Source: Candidatus Pelagibacter sp. RS39 (lineage in GTDB: Bacteria; Pseudomonadota; Alphaproteobacteria; Pelagibacterales; Pelagibacteraceae). From it: DNA of 64,000 nucleotides. Shown here piece after piece: positions 8,819 through 17,721 of the stretch. Made by a program: the position numbers and the translations under genes. The notes under the pieces are model-generated. The model ran no database searches and was not told where the DNA came from. It saw only the letters and a list, made by a program, of their open reading frames with translations. The stretch's first letter is position 1. The number at the start of each line of letters is the position of its first letter. The stretch covers positions 620,001 through 684,000 of the forward strand of contig NZ_CP020777.1 of NCBI RefSeq assembly GCF_002101315.1. Direction: 5' to 3'.

Positions 8819-9622
8819 TTAATTTTTCAATTTAATCGATTGTTTGATGTTTAATAATGATAAAATAAATAGCAATAAAGATGCTGCTATAATTGAGGGT
8901 CCAGATGCAGTATTAAATTCTAGTGAAGAAAATAATCCCAAAATCACAGATAACAAACCACCTATAATTGAATACATTACCATTTTCTGAGGGCTTGAAG
9001 AGATATTTCTAGCCATTGCAGCTGGTATGATCAACATTCCTGTAATTAATAATAAACCAACCATCTTTATTGAAATAGCAATAATCGCTGCCATCAGAAT
9101 AGTAAAAATAGCTTTTGCACGATCAGGATTTAAACCTTCTGCTTCAGCCAATTCATAATTAACCGTTGATGCAAACAAAGGTTTCCAAACTAATTTTAGA
9201 ACTAAGAGGATTAATGCTCCTCCAATCCATATTATTAATAGATCATTAACTGTAACAGCTAATATATCTCCAAATAATAATCCCATAATATCAAATCTAA
9301 TAAAAGATAAAAAACCAATGACCACAAGACCTATTGCGAGTGATGAGTGAGCTAAAAGACCAAGCAAAGCATCACCAGGAAGATTAGTTCTTTTTTGAAG
9401 TTGTATTAAAGTTAAAGCTATTAAGGACGAAATAATAAATACTGAAAATGCTATATTGAATTCCATTGAGTAAGCCAGTGTTACTCCAAGTAATGCAGAG
9501 TGAGCTAAAGTATCTCCAAAATAGGATAATCTTCTCCAAACAACAAAACATCCAAGAGGTCCAGTAACTATGGCAACTCCAATACCTGCTATTAAAGCTC
9601 TTATAAAAAAATCATCTAGCAT
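8819..9622 (-). CDS. znuB: Zinc ABC transporter permease ZnuB
   Basis: Membrane channel of the high-affinity zinc importer (ABC-3 permease family). It has about eight hydrophobic helices; the motifs GPLGCFVVWRRLSYFGDTLA near the start and GLLLITGMLIIPAAMAR in the second half are typical of ZnuB. Length is 267 residues. Its ATG is the base next to the znuC stop, so the two are almost certainly co-translated. Confidence 0.93.
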   Translation of the reverse strand: MLDDFFIRALIAGIGVAIVTGPLGCFVVWRRLSYFGDTLAHSALLGVTLAYSMEFNIAFSVFIISSLIALTLIQLQKRTNLPGDALLGLLAHSSLAIGLVVIGFLSFIRFDIMGLLFGDILAVTVNDLLIIWIGGALILLVLKLVWKPLFASTVNYELAEAEGLNPDRAKAIFTILMAAIIAISIKMVGLLLITGMLIIPAAMARNISSSPQKMVMYSIIGGLLSVILGLFSSLEFNTASGPSIIAASLLLFILSLLNIKQSIKLKN

Positions 9623-10369
9623 TTAATTTTTCTTTATTTCACCTTCACTTGTATGAACATGATCATGTCTATGTTCATATCTTGATAAAATTTGTGAAGC
9701 CTGTTCACCAAACAAAGCTTTGTATTCATTATTTTTCGCTACATCCATTGGTGATCCTGAACAACATACATGACCATTCAAACAAACAACATGATCTGTA
9801 GCACTCATTACCGTATGTAAGTCATGAGAAATTAATAAAATACCACAATTTAATTCATCAGAAATTTTTTTAATTAATTCGTATAAAGCAATTTCACCAG
9901 TAAAATCCACACCTTGAACTGGTTCATCGAGTACTAATAACTCAGGTTTCTTTGAAATGGCTCTTGCAAGTAATACTCTTTGAAACTCTCCGCCAGACAA
10001 ATCACCTAAATTTTTATCTTTTAGATGAATAACACCAGTTAAAGACAAGGCCTCATCAATTAATTCATTACTAATACTTTCTGTTAATACCATGAAATCG
10101 TTTACTCTTAGTGGTAGTGTCCAATCAATTGAGATTTTTTGCGGTACGTATCCAACTTTACTAGTGTATTTTTCTACAGAACCATCAATCTTTTTATAAA
10201 TACCTAGTGCAATCTTAGCTGTTGTGCTTTTACCTGATCCATTAGGACCAATTAGAGTAACTATTTTTCCTTTTTCAACTTGTAGTGATACTCCTTTGAC
10301 AAGCCATTTATTATTTAGACTAAAACCAGCTCTATTTAACTTCACAAGTATATTCTGATTTGAGCTCAT
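9623..10369 (-). CDS. znuC: Zinc ABC transporter ATPase ZnuC
   Basis: Cytoplasmic ATPase of the zinc importer. Walker A GPNGSGKST, signature LSGGEFQRVLLAR, Walker B ELLVLDEPVQGVD and switch His in LISHDLHTV are all present. The C-terminal tail ends in a His-rich patch (YEHRHDHVH), a common ZnuC feature that may bind zinc. The gene is transcribed away from znuA out of a shared 70-bp control region. Confidence 0.94.
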   Translation of the reverse strand: MSSNQNILVKLNRAGFSLNNKWLVKGVSLQVEKGKIVTLIGPNGSGKSTTAKIALGIYKKIDGSVEKYTSKVGYVPQKISIDWTLPLRVNDFMVLTESISNELIDEALSLTGVIHLKDKNLGDLSGGEFQRVLLARAISKKPELLVLDEPVQGVDFTGEIALYELIKKISDELNCGILLISHDLHTVMSATDHVVCLNGHVCCSGSPMDVAKNNEYKALFGEQASQILSRYEHRHDHVHTSEGEIKKN

Positions 10370-10388
10370 ATTATTCCTTGACTTATAA

Positions 10389-10423
10389 ATGTTATATTAT
10401 TACATAGTGTTATATTATAACAT
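10389..10423. promoter_or_regulatory. Two tandem Zur-type operators between znuC and znuA
   Basis: The spacer holds TGTTATATTATTACA (10390-10404) and TGTTATATTATAACA (10408-10422). The second is a perfect 7-1-7 palindrome and the first has one mismatch. Both match the core of the known Zur box (TGTTATAATATAACA type). They are 18 bases apart centre to centre in the only control region for both znuCB-zur and znuA, so one repressor pair could silence both directions. Zur binding is inferred. Confidence 0.83.
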
Positions 10424-10439
10424 TTAAATTATACAACAT

Positions 10440-11489
10440 ATGAAAAATATAAAAAAATTACCATTTATCTTATCAATATTATCATTCTTAACTATTTTTG
10501 TACCCGCAAATGCAGAAATTAAAGTAGTTACATCAATTAAACCAATACACTCACTAGCTAGTTATTTAATGGATGGGGTGGGAAAACCAGACTTAATAGT
10601 AGACGGTTATGCTTCTCCTCATGGATTTGCACTTAAGCCAACTCATGCGAAAATGTTGCAAGAAGCTGATTTAGTATTTTGGGTTGGTGAGGACTTAGAA
10701 AATTTTTTAGAAAAACCATTAAAATCGATTGTCAAAAAAGCTGAAAAAATTGAATTAATGGAAATTAAAGGGTTAACAAAACTTAAATTTAGAGAAAGAA
10801 ATATTTTTGATGAACATGGTCATAAAGATGATGAACATGGTCATAAAGATGATGAACATGGTCATAAAGAGGATGAACATGGTCATAAAGAGGATGAACA
10901 TGGTCATAAAGAGGATGAACATGGTCATAAAGATGATGAACATGGTCATAAAGAGGATGAACATGGACATGATGAGCATGCACATGGTGAACATGATCCA
11001 CATATTTGGCTAGATCCAATGAATGCAAAAATAATTTTAAGTGAGATGGCAGAACATTTAATTGAAAATGATAAAAAAAATGAGGCTAAATATATGACAA
11101 ATTTAGAAAAAGCTCATAAAGACTTAGATAAACTCACTAAAAAAGTTAAATCGGAATTAAATAAAGATTTTAAATCAATAGTTTTTCATGATGCTTATCA
11201 ATACTTTGAAAAAAGATTTGAAATTAATATTTTAGGTGCATTTACAGTAAATACAGATGTCATGCCTGGTGCTGAGCAATTAGCTAAAATTAGAGAAGTA
11301 ATTGAGCATGACAAAGTAAGTTGTATTTTCTCAGAGCCTCAATTTAATCCTGATATTATTAAAGCTGTAGCAAAAGATACTAATATTGCAACAGGCGTAA
11401 TAGATCCCTTAGGAGCAACACTTAACCCTGGCAAAGATTTATACTTCGATTTAATTGGCAATATGTCTAAATCTTTTAAAGGCTGTTAA
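10440..11489 (+). CDS. znuA: Periplasmic zinc-binding protein ZnuA
   Basis: Captures periplasmic zinc for ZnuBC. A signal peptide ends at PANA (about residue 25). The ZnuA metal-site histidines can be seen in SPHGFALKPTHAKML, in the DPHIWLDP motif after the acidic loop and in IVFHDAY; SEPQFNP follows. Between residues about 124 and 180 lies an extended charged loop of eight DEHGHK(D/E)-like heptads and further His residues, far longer than usual ZnuA loops; such loops are thought to gather or sense zinc. The 349-residue length includes this insert. Confidence 0.95.
   Translation: MKNIKKLPFILSILSFLTIFVPANAEIKVVTSIKPIHSLASYLMDGVGKPDLIVDGYASPHGFALKPTHAKMLQEADLVFWVGEDLENFLEKPLKSIVKKAEKIELMEIKGLTKLKFRERNIFDEHGHKDDEHGHKDDEHGHKEDEHGHKEDEHGHKEDEHGHKDDEHGHKEDEHGHDEHAHGEHDPHIWLDPMNAKIILSEMAEHLIENDKKNEAKYMTNLEKAHKDLDKLTKKVKSELNKDFKSIVFHDAYQYFEKRFEINILGAFTVNTDVMPGAEQLAKIREVIEHDKVSCIFSEPQFNPDIIKAVAKDTNIATGVIDPLGATLNPGKDLYFDLIGNMSKSFKGC
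10809..10976 (+). repeat. In-frame 21-bp tandem repeat in znuA (eight units)
   Basis: Eight consecutive 21-bp units begin with GATGAACATGG and differ mainly in the last codon (GAT or GAG); the eighth diverges after the fifth codon. Each adds one His-rich heptad (DEHGHKD or DEHGHKE) to the ZnuA metal-binding loop. The near identity of the units at DNA level indicates recent duplication, and the copy number probably varies between strains. Confidence 0.97.
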
Positions 11490-11531
11490 ATAAAAATTGA
11501 TATTTAACCATTAATAATATCTAATAATGGG

Positions 11532-12530
11532 ATGAGTACAGTTTCCCTTACATTAGATGAAATTTTTGATTTAGCTAAAAAGACTTTACTAGCTAATGGT
11601 TGTGATGATGAAACAGCATCTATTCTTTCTGATTTAATAAGAAATGCTGAAAGAGATGGATCTTTATCTCATGGTTTGTTTAGGTTACCTGCATATGTAA
11701 GTGGTTTAAAAAGCGGAAAAATTAATGGTAAAGGAAAACCTGAAGTAAAAAAGATTTCTTCATCAGTAATAAAAGTTCAAGGCAATAACTGTTTAGCCCC
11801 TGTAGTTTTGAATAAAGGGTTACCTGAATTAGCAAAAGCAGCAAAAGAAAATGGTGTGGCTGTGCTTGCTATAAATAATTCACATCATATGGCGGCGATG
11901 TGGCCGGAGACAGAAAAACTGGCAGAGGAGGGTTTAGTTGCCTTTGCTTGCACATCATACAAGCCTGCTGTAGCACCTGCTGGAGCTATCAAACCTTTGT
12001 TTGGAACAAATCCAATTTCTTTTGCATGGCCACGACCAGGAAAAACTCCTGTAGTTTACGATATGGCAACTGCATCAATGGCAATGGGTGAAGTTCAAGT
12101 TGCTAAAAGAGAAGGGCATAAAGTTCCACTTGGAACTGGTTTAACTAAAGATGGTAAAGAAACAACTGATCCAGGAGCAATAGCTGATGGTGGTGTACTA
12201 CTTCCTTTTGGTGGATATAAAGGTTCCGCAATAGCAATGATGGTAGAACTAATGGCTGGCGCATTAGTTGGCGATAATTTTAGCTTTGAGACAGCTGCAA
12301 AAGATAATAATGATGGTGGACCTCCTAGTGGTGGAGAATTTATTCTTGCAATTTCACCTGATAAAACTTCAGGAACCGATTGGCAGAAACACGCTGATGA
12401 ATTTTTTAATAAAATGAAATCATTTGAAGGAGTTAGACTTCCAGGGGAAAGAAGACATAAAAATAGATTAGATAAGGGCCCTCGTCTTATCAATGAAGAG
12501 CTGGTTAAAAAAATTAAATCTTTAAGCTAA
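11532..12530 (+). CDS. Ldh2 (malate/L-lactate dehydrogenase) family NAD(P)-dependent oxidoreductase
   Basis: Member of the family that includes malate/lactate, ureidoglycolate and piperideine-2-carboxylate/pyrroline-2-carboxylate reductases; substrate cannot be read from sequence. The typical catalytic and fold motifs are present: RDGSLSHGLFRLPAY near the N-terminus, NSHHMAAMWPETEKLAEEG (catalytic His region), FGTNPISFAWP, DMATASMAMGEV and LLPFGGYKGSAIAMMVE. The 332-residue length is normal. It follows znuA by 42 bases but is probably an independent function; it converges with xthA over 9 bases. Confidence 0.85.
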   Translation: MSTVSLTLDEIFDLAKKTLLANGCDDETASILSDLIRNAERDGSLSHGLFRLPAYVSGLKSGKINGKGKPEVKKISSSVIKVQGNNCLAPVVLNKGLPELAKAAKENGVAVLAINNSHHMAAMWPETEKLAEEGLVAFACTSYKPAVAPAGAIKPLFGTNPISFAWPRPGKTPVVYDMATASMAMGEVQVAKREGHKVPLGTGLTKDGKETTDPGAIADGGVLLPFGGYKGSAIAMMVELMAGALVGDNFSFETAAKDNNDGGPPSGGEFILAISPDKTSGTDWQKHADEFFNKMKSFEGVRLPGERRHKNRLDKGPRLINEELVKKIKSLS

Positions 12531-13298
12531 AGTAATTTCTATTGGTGTATGGTCCGATGGTTTTTCACGGCCTCTTGGATCTTTATTAATATTAATAGCT
12601 TTAACTTGGTCTATTAAAGAATTTGAAACTAAAAAGTGATCAATTCTCATACCATTATTTTTCTGCCATGCACCTCTCATATAATCCCAAAAAGTATATC
12701 CTTCTTTAGTTTCATTAAAATGTCGGTAAACATCATTAAAACCTAGATTAATCATTTCTCTTAATTTTTTTCTTATTTCCAATCTAAATAGAGCATCGTC
12801 TTCAAAGCTTTTTGGATTATAGACATCCTCAGCTGCAGGAATAATATTAAAATCACCACCAAGAATTATATTTTGATTTTTTTTAGTTAAAGCTTTTAAT
12901 TGTTTAATTAAATCATCAAGCCATTTTTTTTTATAATCATATTTTTCAGTATCAACAGGATTACCATTTGGCGTATAGATATTAATTAATTGAATATTTT
13001 TCTTTTTGTATTCAAGTTCAGCTGAGATTATTCTTGATTGTTTAAGCTTATCTTTGATTAAATCTGTTCTGATATTTTTTAATTTTCCTTTTGAGATAAT
13101 AGCAACACCATTGTAACTTTTTTGACCAAATACATGACTCTCATAGTCCATTGAAGAAAAATCGTCATAAGGAAAGTTTACATCCTCAGTTTTAATTTCT
13201 TGCATCATCACAACATCAGGTTTGTATTTTAGAAGATAACTCTTAATATTTTCAATTCGTGCTCGTACAGAATTTACATTCCACGAGGAAATAATCAT
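12522..13298 (-). CDS. xthA: Exodeoxyribonuclease III (AP endonuclease)
   Basis: DNA repair enzyme that cuts abasic sites and removes 3' blocks. Motifs of the ExoIII family are clear: SWNVNSVRARI at the N-terminus, the metal Glu in MMQEIKTED, INIYTPNG, LGGDFNIIP and the catalytic C-terminal SDHTPIEI. I use the ATG at 13298 because the family starts at MxxxSWNVNS; the longer frame would add ten hydrophobic residues. This start forms a TAATG overlap with the upstream Fe-S carrier gene. Confidence 0.93.
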   Translation of the reverse strand: MIISSWNVNSVRARIENIKSYLLKYKPDVVMMQEIKTEDVNFPYDDFSSMDYESHVFGQKSYNGVAIISKGKLKNIRTDLIKDKLKQSRIISAELEYKKKNIQLINIYTPNGNPVDTEKYDYKKKWLDDLIKQLKALTKKNQNIILGGDFNIIPAAEDVYNPKSFEDDALFRLEIRKKLREMINLGFNDVYRHFNETKEGYTFWDYMRGAWQKNNGMRIDHFLVSNSLIDQVKAININKDPRGREKPSDHTPIEITLA

Positions 13299-13615
13299 TA
13301 AAGAGAAAACGAAACACCACAACCACAAGAAGATTTGGTTTGTGGATTAGTTATTTTGAATTGTTCGCCGATTAATTCTGAAACATAGTCAATTTCTGAT
13401 CCTTTTAATAAATCTGCAGACGTTTTATCTATCAATATATTTTCATAATTTAAATCATCGGCTGCTTTTTCTTTGTCAAAAGTAAATTCATATTGAAAGC
13501 CTGAGCAACCACCGCCTTTGATAGCGATTCTAAAAAATGACCCTTTGTCTTTTTTAGACAGCAAAACATTGATCTGTTTTAGAGCCTTATCAGTAAATTT
13601 AATTTCTTTAATCAT
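13298..13615 (-). CDS. A-type iron-sulfur cluster carrier (ErpA/IscA/SufA family)
   Basis: A 105-residue HesB-like protein that would hold and pass Fe-S clusters to target enzymes. The three invariant cysteines are present in GGGCSGFQYEF and in SSCGCGVSF near the C-terminus. It is the first gene of a leftward pair with xthA (TAATG overlap) and is divergent from dgt. Whether it is the ErpA, IscA or SufA type cannot be settled here. Confidence 0.9.
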   Translation of the reverse strand: MIKEIKFTDKALKQINVLLSKKDKGSFFRIAIKGGGCSGFQYEFTFDKEKAADDLNYENILIDKTSADLLKGSEIDYVSELIGEQFKITNPQTKSSCGCGVSFSL

Positions 13616-13665
13616 TATTGATCACTGGTATTACTAATATAATACTTAAATTTTAATTTTAAAGG

Positions 13666-14784
13666 ATGAAAAAATACTCAAAGATTGCTCTTACCAAAAG
13701 CAAAGGAAGAATATTCAAAGAATCTGTATCAAAATATAGATCGCCATTTCAAAGAGATAGAGATCGAATAGTTCACAGTGCCTCATTTAGAAGGCTCAAA
13801 CACAAGACACAAGTATTTGTTAACACAGAGGGTGATCATTACAGAACAAGATTAACCCATTCAATGGAAGTTGCTCAAATTGCACGATCAATTGCAAGAT
13901 ATCTTGAATTGAATGAGGATCTAGCTGAAACCTTAAGTTTAGCACATGATTTAGGTCACCCACCTTTTGGTCATGCTGGTGAGGACTCTCTTAATGAATG
14001 TATGGAAGATTATGGAGGCTTTGACCATAATTTACAAACTCTTCGTGTGGTTATGTTTTTGGAGAATAAATATCTAAAGTATAGTGGATTAAATCTTTCA
14101 ATTGAAACCTTAGAAGGATTGCTTAAACACAATGGTCCTGTTAATGAATTAGATTTAGTTGATAGTCTTATTGGTGTAAAAAAATTCAATCATAAGATTA
14201 ATTTTGAAACTTATCCATCATTAGAGGCTCAAGTTTCAGCTATTTCAGATGATATAGCTTATAATAATCATGATATTCAAGATGGTATAAATGCAAATTT
14301 ATTTAAACTAGAGGAGTTAATTGAAATTAACTTTTTTAAAGATATTTATAAAAAATATAAAAAAAAGATAAACAAACAAAACTATAAAATTACAACATAT
14401 CAGATTATAAGAGATTCTATTGATCAAATGATTAGAGATTTAATTAAAAATACCAAAACCAATTTGAAGATTAACAAAATAAAAAATTATAAAGATATTA
14501 CTAAAGCAAATTTAACAATGGTAGATTTTTCTGAAAAAGTCAAAGATTCTGTTAATGAAATAAGATTTTTTTTAAAAACAAAGATGTATAATAATAATGC
14601 AGTTCTGAAAAAAAATGATAATGGCAAATTAATAATTAAAAAACTGTTTAATAAAATACAAAAAAACCCTAAAAAATTTATTTCAAAAAATCATCTCTCA
14701 AAGGATAAATATAGAGCAATTTCAGATTTTATATCAGGAATGACAGACAGATATGCAATCAACCTTCACAAAAACTTTAAATGA
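13666..14784 (+). CDS. dgt: Deoxyguanosinetriphosphate triphosphohydrolase-like protein
   Basis: HD-domain hydrolase that removes triphosphate from dNTPs. The N-terminal SPFQRDRDRIVHSASFRRLK block is typical; the metal site is formed by RLTHSMEVAQIARSIAR and LAHDLGHPPFGHAG, with a further conserved QVSAISDDIAYNNHDI segment. The 372-residue length is that of the type 2 Dgt proteins commonly found before argS in alphaproteobacteria. Stop and argS start overlap as ATGA. Confidence 0.92.
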   Translation: MKKYSKIALTKSKGRIFKESVSKYRSPFQRDRDRIVHSASFRRLKHKTQVFVNTEGDHYRTRLTHSMEVAQIARSIARYLELNEDLAETLSLAHDLGHPPFGHAGEDSLNECMEDYGGFDHNLQTLRVVMFLENKYLKYSGLNLSIETLEGLLKHNGPVNELDLVDSLIGVKKFNHKINFETYPSLEAQVSAISDDIAYNNHDIQDGINANLFKLEELIEINFFKDIYKKYKKKINKQNYKITTYQIIRDSIDQMIRDLIKNTKTNLKINKIKNYKDITKANLTMVDFSEKVKDSVNEIRFFLKTKMYNNNAVLKKNDNGKLIIKKLFNKIQKNPKKFISKNHLSKDKYRAISDFISGMTDRYAINLHKNFK

Positions 14785-16511
14785 ATATTTTTGAACAGTA
14801 TTTAGATAAAATAAAAGAAATCCTTTCAACACTTTCTTCAAGTGGAGATTTAATTTTACCAGATTCACTAAACGGGGTAACCGCTGAAATTCCACCTTCA
14901 AAATTTGATAGTGATATTTCTACCAATGTAGCCATGGTTCTTTCTAAGATTAATAATAAATCTCCATCAGATCTGGCGTCAATCTTGGCAGAAAAAATCA
15001 AAAAAGAAGATAAATTTATTGAAGAGATATCAGTTGTAAAACCTGGTTTTATCAACATTAAATTTAAACCTATTTTTTGGACAAATTTTATTAAAGAGAT
15101 GATTAAAAATTCTAAATCTTTTGGAACAAATAAAAATATTAAAAGAAATTACCTAATAGAATTTGTATCTGCTAATCCAACAGGTCCTTTACATGTTGGT
15201 CATTGTAGAGGTGCAATATTAGGCGATGTGATGGCTAATCTTTTATTATTTAATAATAATAAAGTTACAAAAGAGTATTATATAAACGACTACGGTAATC
15301 AGATTATAAATTTTACAAAGTCAGTTTATTATAGAATAAGAGAGATTTCTTTTAATGAACCTTTTCCAGTTGATAATGAAGATTTATATCCTGGAGACTA
15401 TTTAATTGATTTTGCTCAAAACATTTTAAACTCAAATAAAAATATTGATTTTAAAAATTTTGACAAAATATCCAAAGAATTAACTTCTTTAGCCATTAAC
15501 GAAGCATTAAAATTAATCAAAAATAATCTTAAAAGTCTTGGTATTAATCATGATAACTTTGTCAGTGAAAAAAAATTAGTTGAAAATCAAGAAGTAGAAA
15601 AAGTTATTGAGTTTCTTCAAAAAAACAAATTTGTTTATAAAGGAAAGATAAAGGCGCCTGCTGGTGAAGATGACAGTAATTGGGTTGAACGTGAGCAGTT
15701 GCTTTTCCGATCAACCGATTTTGGAGATGACAAAGATAGAGCATTACAAAAATCTGATGGTGCTTGGACTTATTTTGCAAGTGATGTTGCATACCACAAA
15801 AATAAATTAGACAGAAAATTTGATAGGCTTATTAATATTTTAGGCGCAGATCATGCTGGTTATATCAAAAGAATTTCATCATCTGTTGAAGCTCTATCAA
15901 ACTCCAAAGATAGATTAATTTGTAAAGTTAGCCAACTTGTTAAACTTATTAAAGATAAGAAACCCTTTAAAATGTCTAAAAGAAAAGGAGACTACATAAC
16001 TATAGAAGATTTAATTAATGAGGTAGGAAAAGATGCAACAAGATTTATAATGCTAAACCGAAGTAGTGATGTTGAACTCGATTTTGATTTTGATAACGTT
16101 ATAGAAAAATCAAAAGATAATCCCCTTTATTACGTTCAATACTGTTATGCAAGAATATGTTCAGTATATAGACATCTTGATAAAGATTTAAAATCAGATC
16201 TAGATATTACTAATTACGATTTTGAGTATTCCAAAGATGAAATTAAAATCTTAAAAAAATTATCTGAATGGCCCAAGTGTATTGATGTATCTTGTAATAA
16301 GCTTGAGCCGCATAGAATACCGACTTATTTATATGAATTAGCCTCTTTATTTCATTCATATTGGAATTTAGGTAAGGAAAATCCAGACAAAAGATTTATT
16401 AATGATCAAAAAAAAATAACTGACGATAAATTGATTTTTCTTAAAGCTATTTCCAATGTAGTAAAATCTGGGATGAATATAGTTGGAGTATCTACGCCAG
16501 ATAAAATGTGA
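14781..16511 (+). CDS. argS: Arginyl-tRNA synthetase
   Basis: Class I synthetase charging tRNA-Arg. The HIGH signature is HVGH (in NPTGPLHVGHCRGA, about residue 138) and the KMSKS loop reads KMSKRKGD (about 398). An N-terminal additional domain precedes the catalytic core and an anticodon-binding helical domain with HRIPTYLYELASLFHSYW ends the protein. The 576-residue length is normal. It overlaps dgt by 4 bases and touches the next small gene by one base (TGATG). Confidence 0.96.
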   Translation: MNIFEQYLDKIKEILSTLSSSGDLILPDSLNGVTAEIPPSKFDSDISTNVAMVLSKINNKSPSDLASILAEKIKKEDKFIEEISVVKPGFINIKFKPIFWTNFIKEMIKNSKSFGTNKNIKRNYLIEFVSANPTGPLHVGHCRGAILGDVMANLLLFNNNKVTKEYYINDYGNQIINFTKSVYYRIREISFNEPFPVDNEDLYPGDYLIDFAQNILNSNKNIDFKNFDKISKELTSLAINEALKLIKNNLKSLGINHDNFVSEKKLVENQEVEKVIEFLQKNKFVYKGKIKAPAGEDDSNWVEREQLLFRSTDFGDDKDRALQKSDGAWTYFASDVAYHKNKLDRKFDRLINILGADHAGYIKRISSSVEALSNSKDRLICKVSQLVKLIKDKKPFKMSKRKGDYITIEDLINEVGKDATRFIMLNRSSDVELDFDFDNVIEKSKDNPLYYVQYCYARICSVYRHLDKDLKSDLDITNYDFEYSKDEIKILKKLSEWPKCIDVSCNKLEPHRIPTYLYELASLFHSYWNLGKENPDKRFINDQKKITDDKLIFLKAISNVVKSGMNIVGVSTPDKM

Positions 16512-16765
16512 TGCTAAAAGAGATTAAATATTTGATATTTTTATTATTCATCAGTTTTTTTATATTTTTTACAGGTAAGTATTATTTTTCAGATAATAAT
16601 AAAAAAAATTCTTTTAGATCTTTGAGTAATATTGACAAAAAAATTGATATTTATTCTGAAAAATTGCCAGTTTTAGAAAATGATACTAAAGATATCATCC
16701 AATATGTAGAGAAATCTAACAAAGATAAAAAGAAAAAATTTAATTTTTGGAAACTTCTAGATTAA
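16511..16765 (+). CDS. Small membrane-anchored protein at the SPOR-gene position
   Basis: An 84-residue protein with one N-terminal membrane helix (about residues 8-23) and a short, very lysine-rich soluble tail. Other alphaproteobacteria usually carry a larger SPOR-domain protein between argS and nagZ; here only the anchor and a stub remain, with no SPOR repeat visible. The ATG at 16511 gives a TGATG overlap with argS; a GTG one codon earlier is less likely. It overlaps nagZ as TAATG, so the operon position is kept. Function unknown. Confidence 0.72.
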   Translation: MLKEIKYLIFLLFISFFIFFTGKYYFSDNNKKNSFRSLSNIDKKIDIYSEKLPVLENDTKDIIQYVEKSNKDKKKKFNFWKLLD

Positions 16766-17712
16766 TGAATAATCGAAGATCTTTTATTATTGGTATTAAA
16801 TCAACAAAACTTAGTAATAGAGAAAAGAATTTTCTTAGAAAATATAAGCCATGGGGAGTAATTTTATTTACCAGAAACATAAAAGACATTAAACAAGCGA
16901 AGAAGTTAACCACATCTATTCGTAAAATCTTTAACGATAATAAATATCCAATCTTGATTGATCAAGAAGGTGGTAGAGTAAACCGACTTAGAAATATTAT
17001 ATCTTTTGAAAATTTGACATCTGAATTTTTTGGTAAAAAATTTATAAAAAAACCTAAGGAATTTAATTTTTTCTATAAACTTTTTATTGACAAAACTTCA
17101 TATTTATTAAAATTGATAGGAGTTAATATTAATACTTGTCCTGTTTTAGATCTTAGAAAGAAAGGTTCATCATCAATTATTGGAGACAGATCTTTCTCTA
17201 GTAATCCCAAAATAGTTTCTAAAATTGGTGATTATTGCATCAACTATCACCATAATAATGGCATAGGAACTGTTATTAAACATATACCAGGACATGGTTT
17301 AGCAAAAGTTGACAGCCACCATTTTACACCTGTAATTAGTAAAAATTTAGATTACTTATTAAAAAATGATTTTTTTCCTTTCAAAAGAAAAAATTCTTTT
17401 TTTGCAATGACAGCCCACATCATATTCAAAAAGATTGATTTAAAAAATACAGTAACGCATTCTAAAAAAATAATAAAATTAATAAGAAATAAAATAGGTT
17501 TTAAAAATATTTTGATTTCTGATGATATATCTATGAAAAGTTTAAAAGGTAAAATTAAAGAAAATACAATCAATGCGTTTAATGCAGGTTGTGATCTAGT
17601 TTTACATTGTAATGCCAAAGAAAAAGAGATGGAAATTGTTGCTCAAAACTCACCTTTCTTAAGCAAATTTGTAATAAAAAAAACATCACAATTTTACAAG
17701 ATAATAAGCTAG
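16765..17712 (+). CDS. nagZ: Beta-N-acetylhexosaminidase NagZ
   Basis: Glycoside hydrolase family 3 enzyme that removes N-acetylglucosamine from muropeptides during peptidoglycan recycling. Family motifs: DQEGGRVNRL, the catalytic His-Asp loop KHIPGHGLAKVDSHH, and the nucleophile region ISDDISMKSL. I take the ATG at 16765 (TAATG overlap with the upstream gene) since homologous sequence begins just after it (RSFIIG, then PWGVILF). Length is 315 residues. scpA follows after 9 bases. Confidence 0.92.
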   Translation: MNNRRSFIIGIKSTKLSNREKNFLRKYKPWGVILFTRNIKDIKQAKKLTTSIRKIFNDNKYPILIDQEGGRVNRLRNIISFENLTSEFFGKKFIKKPKEFNFFYKLFIDKTSYLLKLIGVNINTCPVLDLRKKGSSSIIGDRSFSSNPKIVSKIGDYCINYHHNNGIGTVIKHIPGHGLAKVDSHHFTPVISKNLDYLLKNDFFPFKRKNSFFAMTAHIIFKKIDLKNTVTHSKKIIKLIRNKIGFKNILISDDISMKSLKGKIKENTINAFNAGCDLVLHCNAKEKEMEIVAQNSPFLSKFVIKKTSQFYKIIS

Positions 17713-17721
17713 TATTCATTT

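Noticed and set aside
10809..10976. Tandem repeats as a CRISPR-like array
   Set aside because: The units are contiguous with no spacers and are in frame inside znuA.
10773..11028. Long ORFs in other frames and on the opposite strand across the znuA repeat
   Set aside because: They are an effect of the 21-bp unit, which is a multiple of three and so keeps all frames open; the peptides are simple repeats (MNMVIK, HVHHLYD) with no start context.
12095..12493. 132-residue leftward ORF opposite the Ldh2-type gene
   Set aside because: It lies wholly inside a gene with full family motifs, has low-complexity Ser/Pro-rich sequence and no ribosome site; treated as a shadow.
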